Shown here: positions 52,128 through 60,161 of the stretch, piece by piece | How the letters are laid out: each line of letters begins with the position of its first letter | Position numbering within the stretch: the stretch's first letter is position 1 | NCBI GenBank assembly: GCA_900549015.1 | Contig: URMH01000003.1 | Location: forward strand, 30,595 to 94,594 | Length of the DNA stretch: 64,000 nt | Reading direction: 5' to 3' | From: an uncultured Blautia sp. | GTDB taxonomy: Bacteria > Bacillota > Clostridia > Lachnospirales > Lachnospiraceae | The notes under the pieces: model-generated | Database searches by the model: none | Told to the model about the DNA's origin: nothing | Seen by the model: only the letters and a program-made list of their open reading frames with translations | Translations under genes and position numbers: made by a program

Positions 52128-53636
52128 CTACCTGTTTTTATCTCTGAATTCTTCTGCCGCCTTTACAATTTTTTCTGCAAGCTCATCAGAGAGAACTTTC
52201 TTTTCTTCAATCTCTCTTCCGATTTCCGGATATACATGTTCAAAATAATCAAGCATCTCTCTCTGATATTTTTTAAGCTGCTTTTTCTCCACATCCATCA
52301 TCGTTCTGTTTGAAGCCGCACATAAGGTAATCACCTGCTCATGAAGACTTAACGGACTACATAACGGCTGCTTTAAAAGCTCCATCAGACAGCTTCCGTA
52401 TTTTAACTGCTGTGTTGTCGCCTCGTCCAGGTCAGAACTGAACTGTGTGAAAATTTCCATCTCTCTGTACTGTGCCAGATCGATTCGAATACTTCCCGCC
52501 GCTTTTTTCATTGCCTTTGTCTGCGCAGCACCGCCTACTCGCGATACAGAAAGTCCCACATTAACTGCCGGGCGCATTCCCGAGCAGAAAAGGTCTGTCT
52601 CAAGAAAAATCTGTCCGTCTGTAATGGAAATCACATTTGTAGGAATGTAAGCAGATACATCGCCTGCCTGTGTCTCTATAATCGGAAGGGCTGTAATGGA
52701 ACCGCCTCCGGCCTTTTCACTTAAACGGCTGGAACGCTCCAGAAGTCTGGAGTGAAGATAGAAAACATCTCCCGGATATGCCTCGCGTCCCGGCGAGCGC
52801 TCCAGAAGAAGGGAAAGCGCACGGTATGCCACAGCATGTTTGCTCAAATCATCATATACGATCAACACATCTTTGCCTTTGTGCATAAAGTATTCTGCAA
52901 GAGCAGTTCCCGCATATGGAACAATATACTGTAAAGGTGCACAGTCGCTTGCTGTTGAAGTAAACACTGTTGTGTATTCCAATGCTCCGCTTTTTTCCAA
53001 AGTAGAAACAATTTTGGCAACTGTAGATGCTTTCTGCCCGATTGCAACATAGATACAGATTACATCTTTTCCCTTCTGATTTAAAATTGTATCAATAGCG
53101 ATTGATGTTTTCCCCGTCTGCCTGTCACCAATGATCAGTTCTCTCTGTCCCCTTCCAATAGGAAACATGGAGTCAATGGAGAGGATTCCTGTCTCAAGAG
53201 GAACGCTGACCGACTTTCTGTCAATAATTCCGGGTGCCGGATTTTCCACCGGTCGGTATTCCTCCGCTTTGATCTCTCCTTTTCCATCTACAGGCGCGCC
53301 AAGTGCATTTACAATTCTTCCGATAAATGCCTCGCCCACAGGAACACCTGCCTGCTTCTGCGTTCTTGATACTTTTGTTCCCTCGCGGATTCCTGTATCT
53401 TTTCCAAAAAGAATACAGCCCATACTGTTGGAACGAATATCCTGTACCATTCCCTTAAGGCCATTTTCAAATGTTACAACCTCTCCGTACATAGCATGGT
53501 CAATGCCATATACTGTCGCAATCCCATCTCCCACGGAGATGACTGTGCCCACTTCCTGGTCTCTGCTGATTTCGTCGTAATTCTCTATCTCTTCCTTTAA
53601 GATTGAAATAATCTCGTCTGGATTTACTGCACTCAA
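52128..53636 (-). CDS. atpA: F1Fo ATP synthase alpha subunit, TTG start likely
   Basis: Non-catalytic nucleotide-binding subunit. P-loop [13 protein letters not shown], the signature [21 protein letters not shown] and the conserved [10 protein letters not shown]. The open frame runs back to an ATG at 53696 inside atpH, but GGAGGTG stands seven bases before a TTG at 53636, which gives (M)[16 protein letters not shown] and the usual family length of 502 residues. The GTG at 53645 would leave no space after the SD. It follows the atpH stop closely. Confidence 0.95.
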   Translation of the reverse strand: MSAVNPDEIISILKEEIENYDEISRDQEVGTVISVGDGIATVYGIDHAMYGEVVTFENGLKGMVQDIRSNSMGCILFGKDTGIREGTKVSRTQKQAGVPVGEAFIGRIVNALGAPVDGKGEIKAEEYRPVENPAPGIIDRKSVSVPLETGILSIDSMFPIGRGQRELIIGDRQTGKTSIAIDTILNQKGKDVICIYVAIGQKASTVAKIVSTLEKSGALEYTTVFTSTASDCAPLQYIVPYAGTALAEYFMHKGKDVLIVYDDLSKHAVAYRALSLLLERSPGREAYPGDVFYLHSRLLERSSRLSEKAGGGSITALPIIETQAGDVSAYIPTNVISITDGQIFLETDLFCSGMRPAVNVGLSVSRVGGAAQTKAMKKAAGSIRIDLAQYREMEIFTQFSSDLDEATTQQLKYGSCLMELLKQPLCSPLSLHEQVITLCAASNRTMMDVEKKQLKKYQREMLDYFEHVYPEIGREIEEKKVLSDELAEKIVKAAEEFRDKNR

Positions 53637-53641
53637 ACTTT

Positions 53642-54145
53642 TCACCTCCGGGTTAATTTCTGTTTCAGATTCCGGTATCTTCCCAGGAGGCTCCAATCAA
53701 ATTGCCTGCCTCCCGCCTGTAAAACAAAACCGCCAATAAGATCTTTCTTTTCTATGAGAACCAATTGTACCTCATCAGCGGAAAATTCCCCGGCGAGAAA
53801 TTTTCGGATTCCCGCCTTTTGTTCCTCTCCCGGCTCTGTCACATAATACAGCTCTGCTTTCAGAATTTTTCTCTTCTTCAGGCTGTAACTTTTATAAGCT
53901 TCTATAATTTCTTCTATTTCATCAATTTTCTGATGTCTGCATACCACTTTTAAAAAGTTCTGTATTTCTCCGGGAAAAATCCGGCTGATAATCCGTTCCT
54001 TTTGCGCAAAGGAAACAACCGGATTTTCAAGAAGCTCTTTTACCTTCGGAACGCTTCTGAAAATTTCCTTCGTATCTCTTACTGCTTCTTTTGAAATATC
54101 AAGCCCGTACAATACTTCTGCATAATTATTGGTCGTTTCTGTCAT
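53642..54145 (-). CDS. atpH: F1Fo ATP synthase delta subunit
   Basis: Peripheral-stalk subunit that joins b to the top of F1, 167 residues from the ATG at 54145 (AGGTGAATCCC upstream). The N-terminal six-helix domain is short on sequence signatures ([46 protein letters not shown]). The C-terminal part contains [24 protein letters not shown], matching the conserved delta/OSCP end. It overlaps atpF by 20 bases. Confidence 0.93.
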   Translation of the reverse strand: MTETTNNYAEVLYGLDISKEAVRDTKEIFRSVPKVKELLENPVVSFAQKERIISRIFPGEIQNFLKVVCRHQKIDEIEEIIEAYKSYSLKKRKILKAELYYVTEPGEEQKAGIRKFLAGEFSADEVQLVLIEKKDLIGGFVLQAGGRQFDWSLLGRYRNLKQKLTRR

Positions 54146-54635
54146 GGGATTCACCTGCTTCTTTTATAAACTGGTCATACAGGAGCAAATCCTGCTCTCT
54201 TCCGCTTTTCTCTCCCATGATTTTCGCAGCAGCGTCCATAGCAAGCTCTGCGACTCTGCCCTCCATCTCTCTCATGGCATTGTCCTGCTCTGCCTGAATA
54301 TCAGCTCTTGCCTTCTCAAGGATGGCATCTGCTTCTTTCCCTGCATTTTTCACAATCTGCTCTGCCTGCAGCTTTGCTTCTCCTTTTGCCGCATCCACGA
54401 TACGGAAAGATTCCTCTTTTGCAGATTTAAGAGATGCCTCATACTGATTCTTTATTGTCTCTGCAGCCTCTTCCTTTTCTCTGGCACTTGCAAACTGCTG
54501 ATCGATCATGGCTTTTCTCTGATCCATCACATTGAGAATCGGACCAAAGAGAAATTTTTTCATTAAGAGATAAAAAACAACCAGGTTTAAAATTACAAAG
54601 ACAAGGTTAATATTTATTTCGATCACCTGGTCCAC
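54126..54635 (-). CDS. atpF: F1Fo ATP synthase b subunit
   Basis: Membrane-anchored peripheral stalk, 169 residues: one N-terminal span (NLVFVILNLVVFYLLMKKF) and a long charged helix (RKAMIDQQFASAREKEEAAE onward) ending [11 protein letters not shown]. The frame starts with GTG at 54635 (AAAGG three bases away); a second GTG at 54626 is possible. No ATG exists before the span, so a GTG start is certain. One copy, so the stalk is a homodimer. Confidence 0.93.
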   Translation of the reverse strand: MDQVIEININLVFVILNLVVFYLLMKKFLFGPILNVMDQRKAMIDQQFASAREKEEAAETIKNQYEASLKSAKEESFRIVDAAKGEAKLQAEQIVKNAGKEADAILEKARADIQAEQDNAMREMEGRVAELAMDAAAKIMGEKSGREQDLLLYDQFIKEAGESHDRNDQ

Positions 54636-54659
54636 CCGCCTTTCTTCTGTTTGTACTTT

Positions 54660-54884
54660 TTATCCCAGCATAATGATAATTAAAAGGCCGATTACGAAAC
54701 CGTAAATAGCAGTTGCCTCTGCAAGCGCACATCCAAGAAGAAGTGTTTTGCTGATCTTGCTCTCTGCCTCAGGCTGTCTTGCGATAGCTTCTACTGCTTT
54801 TGATGTTGCGATACCAATACCGATGCCTGCTCCAATACCTGTTAAAACTGCAATAGCTGCTCCGATTGCGATTAAACTTGTCAT
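54660..54884 (-). CDS. atpE: F1Fo ATP synthase c subunit, probably proton-type
   Basis: Proteolipid ring subunit, 74 residues, two helices joined by the polar loop ARQPEAE. The ion-carrying carboxylate is Glu56 in [11 protein letters not shown]. Compared with Na+-type rings (Ilyobacter), the ligand positions Gln32 and Ser66 are replaced by Ile23 and Ala57, while Thr58 and Tyr61 are kept. Loss of two ligands favours H+ coupling. AGGAGGATAAAGTT precedes the ATG. Confidence 0.95.
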   Translation of the reverse strand: MTSLIAIGAAIAVLTGIGAGIGIGIATSKAVEAIARQPEAESKISKTLLLGCALAEATAIYGFVIGLLIIIMLG

Positions 54885-54938
54885 AACTTTATCCTCCTGA
54901 TCTGTAAAATAAATTTTGGAAATAAATCTTCTGTAGTC

Positions 54939-55601
54939 TTACTCTATGGCTTCCTTCACAAAGAGAGAAGTCAGAAATACAAATACGTACGCCTGTATAA
55001 ATCCGTCGAAAATATCAAAATACAGACTGAACGGAACCGGCAGAAACGCCGGACATATAAATTCCAGTAATTTCATAACAACAAAGCTTCCCAGAACATT
55101 GCCGAAAAGACGCATACAAAGTGATGTAGGCCGAATGGCAACCTCAAGGATATTAATAGGAAGCATAACAGGCGTAGGCTCTGCAAAGCTTTTTAAAAAG
55201 CCCTTTCCTCCTTTTTTATGAAATCCTGCATATTCAATGAGTGCAATACTCATAAGCGCCAGAGCAATGGTCACATTCAAATCCTTTGTCGGAGGCGTAA
55301 AACCAAATACACCGGCGATATTTGCAACTCCTATGTAAATCACAACAGACATCAGATAAGGGATATACCGTTTTCCCTCCTCACCCAGAATGCCTTCAAA
55401 AAAATCCTGGAGAAAACCGACACCGGCTTCCAGGAGGAGCTGTTTTTTACCGGGATTCTCCACACTTAAATTCCTTACAAGAAAGATGGAGATCAGCACC
55501 AGAACCGCCATGATGATCCATGTAACCACCACAGACTCCGAAACTGGTATCCCTCCGAAAAGCGGAATGGTAAAAACCGTTTTGCACTGAAGCTCTTCCA
55601 T
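54939..55601 (-). CDS. atpB: F1Fo ATP synthase a subunit
   Basis: Stator channel subunit, 220 residues from the ATG at 55601 (MEELQCKTVFTIPLFGG). Membrane segments: VVTWIIMAVLVLISIFLV, YIPYLMSVVIYIGVANIAG, LALMSIALIEYAGF and the last two, carrying the essential Arg in RPTSLCMRLFGNVLGSF and the FIQAYVFVFLTSLFVKEA end. The open frame extends to 55769 without a credible start. The strong SD AAAGGAGG is 31 bases from the ATG, too far. Instead, a 14-codon ORF ends exactly on the start (TAATG), so atpB is probably translated by reinitiation. Confidence 0.92.
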   Translation of the reverse strand: MEELQCKTVFTIPLFGGIPVSESVVVTWIIMAVLVLISIFLVRNLSVENPGKKQLLLEAGVGFLQDFFEGILGEEGKRYIPYLMSVVIYIGVANIAGVFGFTPPTKDLNVTIALALMSIALIEYAGFHKKGGKGFLKSFAEPTPVMLPINILEVAIRPTSLCMRLFGNVLGSFVVMKLLEFICPAFLPVPFSLYFDIFDGFIQAYVFVFLTSLFVKEAIE

Positions 55602-55645
55602 TAATGTTTCCGATAAATTACCCGTTTGTCTTCCTCCTTTCGCAT
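55601..55645 (-). CDS. Short leader ORF translationally coupled to atpB
   Basis: Fourteen codons, MRKEEDKRVIYRKH, then TAA sharing its last A with the atpB ATG. The ATG at 55645 has AAAGG six bases upstream. The ORF also contains AAAGGAGG within codons 2-4. Its product is basic and has no known relative; it could be a vestige of atpI, which often precedes atpB, or a control peptide. Confidence 0.55.
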   Translation of the reverse strand: MRKEEDKRVIYRKH

Positions 55646-55692
55646 AAATAGCCTTTACAGTTGTTTGCGCAACACCTAAATTAGCTTTTTTT

Positions 55693-55720
55693 ATTTTACT
55701 CTGCGAACCGAGAAAGTCAA
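55693..55720 (-). promoter_or_regulatory. atp operon promoter
   Basis: On the minus strand TTGACT (55720-55715), 16 bases, TAAAAT (55698-55693). It places the start of transcription about 40 bases before the leader ORF. Confidence 0.7.
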
Positions 55721-55735
55721 TATTCGTTTTAACAA

Positions 55736-55771
55736 ATATGCACAAAAACGACATCGCGTTTTTGTGCATAT
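55736..55771 (-). terminator. Long hairpin between birA and the atp promoter
   Basis: ATATGCACAAAAACG pairs over 15 bp with CGTTTTTGTGCATAT around a six-base loop, 14 bases beyond the birA stop. On the minus strand TTTGTT follows. It is best read as the birA terminator. Confidence 0.7.
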
Positions 55772-55784
55772 TGTATAGGTTTCT

Positions 55785-56762
55785 TTATTTTTCTTGCATT
55801 TTAAGAGAGACTTCCCCGTAAGAAAGTGCTCGTTTTTCCCCACTTTTTTCCTGTATCAGAAGCCTTCCGTCACTACATATTTTTTCAGCGTAAGCTTCCC
55901 GTATTTTATTTTCTTCACAAATCAGAATTTTGTTTCCCGGAATAAAATTCCGCTCAATATAAATTTCCGAAATCTCATTCCTCTCTGCCTCTTCCATAAG
56001 GCAATTTACAATTTCTCCTATGAGAAGATTTTTGTCCACCTTCCCGGCTTTTTCCTTCCCGGAGTAAAGTCCTCCGACTATCCCCAGAAGTTCCTTCGGA
56101 AGCGTTTCTTTTTCCACATAAAGGTTCAAACCTATCCCCACAACCGCAAATTCAATATCTCCGCTCTCAAAATCTGTCACTGCTTCCGTGAGAATGCCGC
56201 ACACCTTTTTTCCCTGAAAATAAAGATCGTTTACCCATTTAATATCAAGAGAAATCCCACATATTTTTTCTACTGCCCTGTACACTGCCACTGCCGCAGA
56301 TGTGGTGAGAAAGAGGCTGTCTGAGAGCTTTCCCTCCGGTCTTAAGATCACGCTCATGTAAATCCCGCTTTTTTCCGGAGAATAAAAATATCTCCCTCTT
56401 CTTCCTCTTCCCGCACTCTGACTGCCTGCAGCTACAAGACTGCCTGCAGGAGTGTTTTCTTCCAGAGCTTCCCTTTTTGCTTCCTGATTGGTGGAAGTTA
56501 CTTCCCGGAAGACCCGGACGGAACCTGTTTTATTTTTCAGATGCAGCCGGATCGCCTCCTGAGAAAGTACATTGGATCCGGGGCAGAGCGTATAGCCCCT
56601 GTTCGAACCGGCGTCAATGGAATAACCTTCTTCTCTTAAAGATTTTACCGCCTTCCACACAGCCGCTCTTGTACAGCCAAGCTCCTCCGCCAGCGCTTCA
56701 CCGGAAAGAACCTGTCCTTTTTTTCTTTCCAAAATTTCCAAAAGCCTTGATTTTACTGTCAT
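55785..56762 (-). CDS. birA: Biotin-protein ligase/biotin operon repressor
   Basis: BirA attaches biotin to carboxylase carrier domains and, in bifunctional forms, represses biotin genes. The 325-residue protein starts with a winged-helix domain (LSGEALAEELGCTRAAVWKAVKSLREEGYSI), then the ligase core with STNQEAKREA, the biotin/AMP loop SAGRGRRGRYFYSP, and KWVNDLYFQGKKVCGIL, ending with an SH3-like domain. Having the DNA-binding part suggests regulation as well as ligation. Its ATG overlaps the WYL regulator stop by four bases. Confidence 0.96.
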   Translation of the reverse strand: MTVKSRLLEILERKKGQVLSGEALAEELGCTRAAVWKAVKSLREEGYSIDAGSNRGYTLCPGSNVLSQEAIRLHLKNKTGSVRVFREVTSTNQEAKREALEENTPAGSLVAAGSQSAGRGRRGRYFYSPEKSGIYMSVILRPEGKLSDSLFLTTSAAVAVYRAVEKICGISLDIKWVNDLYFQGKKVCGILTEAVTDFESGDIEFAVVGIGLNLYVEKETLPKELLGIVGGLYSGKEKAGKVDKNLLIGEIVNCLMEEAERNEISEIYIERNFIPGNKILICEENKIREAYAEKICSDGRLLIQEKSGEKRALSYGEVSLKMQEK

Positions 56763-57754
56763 CTGTTATAATTTCCCAACGCCTTCCTCAAAAACTTTTT
56801 ATACTCGGTAAGGACATTCTCCGGCCCCACAATCTTCACTCCTGTTCCCGCTCCTGCAAGCCAGCCGAAAAACTCTCTGTCTGCCGGAACCTTCACACAC
56901 ACAGTAAACGATTTCTCTCCCTTCTCCGTCACGACAAGCTCTTCTCCAAAGGTATCCACCGCTTTTCCAAGAAGACGGTTTTCAAATTCCAGAGAGACCT
57001 CCTCTTCCTTTCCGCAAAAAACGCCTCCGAACGCTGCCGCCGCAAAATCAGCCACATCTACCTCTGAAAAAAAATCGTGACCCGCCCGTTTCTTCTCTGG
57101 CTCTGTCATCACATCGCGCATTCTGTCAAGACGGTAGTTTTTTACAACCCCGCTCTTTCCGTCTATTGCGATCAGGTAATAATATTCGTCTCTGTGGAGG
57201 ATTCCCCAGGGACTTAACGTAAGGCGTTCCCCTTTTCTTTTCAGCTTCCTGTCCTCTGTCAAAATCCATTCATAATAGAGAAAACTTATCTCATAATCCT
57301 CGTCCATTGCGCGGTAAACTGTATTCATACTCTGATAAAGGCTGTCTCTTCCCCTGGCATCTGACGCCATTACCTGGCGCTTTATCTCTTCCTCCTTATA
57401 GGCGCTTGTAAGCTTTCCGATTTTCTCAATGAGCGCTTCCCTTCTTCTTTTCGTAATAATCCCGGAAGACTGTACCATATCCATAAGAACCCTTATTTCC
57501 TCCGGATAAAACTCTCTGTTTCTCAGGCAGTACAGAGGTTCCTCCTCTTCTGAAACCGTTATGTCAAGACCGTATTCCCGAAGAATTTCCAGGTCTTTTT
57601 TTAAATTCGCCTCATCTTCCGTAATCCCCAGCTCTTTTAAATATGCAGCTATACTGCCAAGTCCTGCCGGGTGTTCTTCGTCCGTTTTTCTCCGGAGCAT
57701 CTGCGCCAGATATAAAAATTTCATTTCCTGACGGAATTCATCTCCCATACTCAT
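56759..57754 (-). CDS. WYL-domain transcriptional regulator
   Basis: A 331-residue regulator: N-terminal helix-turn-helix (FLYLAQMLRRKTDEEHPAGL, with TEDEANLKKDLEILREYG), then a WYL ligand-sensing domain (ISFLYYEWILTEDRKLK, LSPWGILHRDEYYYLIAID, VVKNYRLDRMRDV) and a C-terminal WCX domain (FTVCVKVPADREFFGWLAG). WYL proteins sense nucleic-acid-related or small ligands and often control defence or stress genes. CAGGAGACAGA precedes the ATG. It is coupled to birA by a four-base overlap; what it regulates is unknown. Confidence 0.88.
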   Translation of the reverse strand: MSMGDEFRQEMKFLYLAQMLRRKTDEEHPAGLGSIAAYLKELGITEDEANLKKDLEILREYGLDITVSEEEEPLYCLRNREFYPEEIRVLMDMVQSSGIITKRRREALIEKIGKLTSAYKEEEIKRQVMASDARGRDSLYQSMNTVYRAMDEDYEISFLYYEWILTEDRKLKRKGERLTLSPWGILHRDEYYYLIAIDGKSGVVKNYRLDRMRDVMTEPEKKRAGHDFFSEVDVADFAAAAFGGVFCGKEEEVSLEFENRLLGKAVDTFGEELVVTEKGEKSFTVCVKVPADREFFGWLAGAGTGVKIVGPENVLTEYKKFLRKALGNYNR

Positions 57755-57765
57755 TCTGTCTCCTG

Positions 57766-57960
57766 TTATTTATCTGTTAATATTGCTACTACTGCAAAAT
57801 ATAATACCACAAAAGCCAGAAGCAGAGCAATCATATCTACGCTCCTGAAGTCAATATTCAGAATCATACCTCCCGCTGTCATAATTTCCACTGTTACTGC
57901 GATTCCCATGATCATTGCCATAGACGGTGATAATTTTCCTTCTTTTTTCGACTTCCACAT
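57766..57960 (-). CDS. Small membrane protein, function unknown
   Basis: A 64-residue protein with a basic N-terminus (MWKSKKEGKLSPSM) and two hydrophobic segments (about 14-34 and 42-61, the second DMIALLLAFVVLYFAVVAIL). AAGGGAGAGAGCT precedes the ATG, so expression is credible. It ends 11 bases before the WYL regulator gene. I know no function; its size suggests an accessory subunit or regulatory membrane peptide. Confidence 0.55.
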   Translation of the reverse strand: MWKSKKEGKLSPSMAMIMGIAVTVEIMTAGGMILNIDFRSVDMIALLLAFVVLYFAVVAILTDK

Positions 57961-58113
57961 AGCTCTCTCCCTTTCTCCGAACGTATTTTCCGAACTTATT
58001 TTCCAAACATATATTCTTTCTCTGTTGTGCTTATGATTATATCACTATTTTTACGAAATGGAATAGCATTTTTGTATTTTCCGAACATTTATTTGTTTTT
58101 CATCGAAACGCAC

Positions 58114-58144
58114 TAAAAAAAGAAGCCAAAGAGCTTCTTTTTTT
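58114..58144 (-). terminator. Terminator of the lrgAB run
   Basis: AAAAAAGAAGC pairs with GCTTCTTTTTT around a CAAAGA-type loop, with a T-run on both strands, 36 bases after the lrgB stop. Confidence 0.85.
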
Positions 58145-58179
58145 GTATATTTTATTCAATTTTATATCCATAAAATCAC

Positions 58180-58872
58180 TCAGCTAAGACCTGCAAATAC
58201 AGAAGCCGCGATCACCGTAAGAAGGCCTGCCACTGCGATGGCAAGGCTGCTCATAGCGCCTTCCACCTCGCCAAGCTCCATCGCCTTCGCTGTTCCTATC
58301 GCATGAGCCGAGGTTCCAAGCGCAAGTCCTTTTGCCACAGGCTCCTCTATTTTCGCAATTTTATACACTGCGTCCGCGATCACATTTCCAAGCACGCCTG
58401 TAATAATGATCACAGCCACGGTAATGGTCACAATTCCTCCAAGCTCTTCGGAAACGCCCATTCCGATTGCCGTTGTAATGGATTTTGGCAGAAGGGTCAC
58501 ATACTCCTCATGGGAAAGTCCGAACAGCTTTGCTAAAAGAAGAACGCTTACAAGACTTGCCAGAACGCCGGACACAATTCCCGCAGCGATTGCTTTTATA
58601 TTTTTTTTCAGAAGATGAAGCTGCTGATAAAGAGGCACTGCAAGACATACGGTCGCAGGAGTGAGAAGGTAGCTTATGTATTTCCCTCCTTCTTCGTAGC
58701 TCTCATAATCAACGCCCAGAACCATCAGAATGCCCATCACACAGAAAATAGAGATCAGAAGCGGATTAAAAATGGCAAGCTTAAATTTCCGTTTCATGAG
58801 AAGACCGATCTCGTATGCGCCAAGGCTTACAAACGTCCCAAAAAACACAGAGTTTTCAATAAATTCTATCAT
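58180..58872 (-). CDS. lrgB: LrgB/CidB-family membrane protein
   Basis: Partner of LrgA, 230 residues, about seven hydrophobic segments. The family pattern is clear: the N-terminal [49 protein letters not shown] and the conserved [27 protein letters not shown]. The ATG at 58872 (GGGAG upstream) overlaps the lrgA stop. LrgAB homologues move pyruvate or glycolate-type acids and influence murein hydrolase activity and lysis. No LytSR-type regulator is beside it. Confidence 0.93.
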   Translation of the reverse strand: MIEFIENSVFFGTFVSLGAYEIGLLMKRKFKLAIFNPLLISIFCVMGILMVLGVDYESYEEGGKYISYLLTPATVCLAVPLYQQLHLLKKNIKAIAAGIVSGVLASLVSVLLLAKLFGLSHEEYVTLLPKSITTAIGMGVSEELGGIVTITVAVIIITGVLGNVIADAVYKIAKIEEPVAKGLALGTSAHAIGTAKAMELGEVEGAMSSLAIAVAGLLTVIAASVFAGLS

Positions 58873-59228
58873 TTTTTCTCCCGCCTTCCTCTCCGTATTA
58901 CAAACTGCGTCACATGACCGGTTACTACCATTACGATCACAGTTGTGACAACAGTAATAACGGCAACCGGAAACCATACCGGCTTTAATGCGCCCCAGGC
59001 TGTCAGAAGCCCAACGCCTGCCGGAATAAACATAACCGGCATAATCTCAATCAGAAACTCCGCCGCTTCTTTTACCTGCTCCAGCTTTAAAATACCGGAT
59101 ATTAAAGCCCCAAGCATAAACACAAGCCCGTAAACGCTTGCAGGCACAGGAAGGGGGAGAAGCGCATGAAGCACCTCCCCCAGTGTGGATAACAGCAGAA
59201 TGATCCCAAACTGTCTTACATATTTCAC
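58869..59228 (-). CDS. lrgA: LrgA/CidA-family holin-like protein
   Basis: A 119-residue membrane protein with four hydrophobic segments. Family marks: FGIILLLSTLGEVLHALLPLPVPASVYGLV and GILKLEQVKEAAEFLIEIMPVMFIPAGVGL. It overlaps the preceding hypothetical gene by four bases and lrgB by four. LrgA and LrgB are made as a pair; early work treated them as holin-like, later work as an acid transporter. C-terminus is basic (RRGRREKK). Confidence 0.92.
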   Translation of the reverse strand: MKYVRQFGIILLLSTLGEVLHALLPLPVPASVYGLVFMLGALISGILKLEQVKEAAEFLIEIMPVMFIPAGVGLLTAWGALKPVWFPVAVITVVTTVIVMVVTGHVTQFVIRRGRREKK

Positions 59229-59674
59229 TGAAATGCCTCCCTTATTATTTTTTCGTATTCCTCTGCCTCCTCAAGCGACGCCCTCCGCACACGCTTCATT
59301 TTCGTCACTCCCGGATACTGTCCCGGCATGGAATACGTCATTCTTCCATCTCCGTAAATTTTTACCACATCGCCGATCTCCAGCACGTCTCCCTCTACGA
59401 GAACGCCTTTTTTATTAAAAATTCCTTCTTCCGGAATTTCCGCGGTAAAAATCGTTTTTGTCTCTGTATCAACAAACACCGGCTGTTTCAGAATATCCCC
59501 CATTACCATATAAATGGCGACAATGGCTTCCTCCTCCGCCTTCTGCTCCTCTTCCTTTACAAGCTCTGCCTGCTTTGCAACGGTGTTCCAGAAAAAGAAG
59601 CCGATCGTGCAGAATACCACAATGAGAATGGTCATTCCGATTATCATTTTCCAGTCTCTTTCTTTTTTCTTCAT
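59225..59674 (-). CDS. Membrane-anchored small OB-fold-like protein
   Basis: A 149-residue protein with an N-terminal membrane anchor (about residues 9-30) and a charged helix (AKQAELVKEEEQKAEEEAIV), then a beta-rich domain: VFVDTETKTIFTAEIPEEG, VLEIGDVVKIYGDGRMTYSM and PGQYPGVTKMKRVRRASLEE. The final block resembles YobA/DUF3221-type extracytoplasmic domains. No function is known. It starts 12 bases after the phosphoesterase stop and overlaps lrgA by four bases, so it belongs to the same run. Confidence 0.6.
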   Translation of the reverse strand: MKKKERDWKMIIGMTILIVVFCTIGFFFWNTVAKQAELVKEEEQKAEEEAIVAIYMVMGDILKQPVFVDTETKTIFTAEIPEEGIFNKKGVLVEGDVLEIGDVVKIYGDGRMTYSMPGQYPGVTKMKRVRRASLEEAEEYEKIIREAFQ

Positions 59675-59686
59675 GTTTTCCCTCTT

Positions 59687-60142
59687 TTACTGTGCGATCA
59701 CTTTCTTTTGAAACTGATATTTTTCTCCGTCTACCTCCATGATGATCATGGTGATTTCCTGGTCAAAACGCCGAGGACCGCAGCTTCCCGGATTCAGCCA
59801 GAGACGGCCATCTATCTCTTTTTCAAAATACTTATGGGTATGTCCGAAAATCACAATATCCGTATCTCCAAGATCCCATGCTGCGTCTTTTTTGTTGTGG
59901 ACCATAAAAAAGTTTACGTCTTCCACCTTAAATTTTAAAGTCGTGGAGAGCCCTTCTGCCCAATCCTTATCATTATTTCCACGTACCGCGTAAAGACTTC
60001 CCATTTTTCCGAGAGTATCCAGAATCTCCGGCTTATTTATATCTCCTCCGTGAAAAATACAGTCGCAGTCCTCTAATATTTCCAGAATTTCCGGCCTTAA
60101 AAGACCGTGGGTATCTGAAATAATCCCTATCTTTTTTGTCAT
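59687..60142 (-). CDS. YfcE/MJ0936-type metallophosphoesterase
   Basis: A compact 151-residue calcineurin-like phosphoesterase. Five metal-binding blocks are present: GIISDTHG, HGGDINKP, VRGNNDKDW, VHNKK and GHTHKYFE, followed by NPGSCGPRR. The small size fits YfcE/MJ0936 proteins that cleave phosphodiesters in vitro. AAAGGAGTAAT stands before the ATG at 60142; the frame continues to 60199 without an SD. It follows EndoQ by 19 bases. Confidence 0.9.
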   Translation of the reverse strand: MTKKIGIISDTHGLLRPEILEILEDCDCIFHGGDINKPEILDTLGKMGSLYAVRGNNDKDWAEGLSTTLKFKVEDVNFFMVHNKKDAAWDLGDTDIVIFGHTHKYFEKEIDGRLWLNPGSCGPRRFDQEITMIIMEVDGEKYQFQKKVIAQ

Positions 60143-60161
60143 ATTACTCCTTTCTGCTTTC

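Noticed and set aside
55602..55769. N-terminal extension of atpB to 55769
   Set aside because: The extension runs through the promoter -35/-10 and hairpin, has no SD and is unlike any a subunit.
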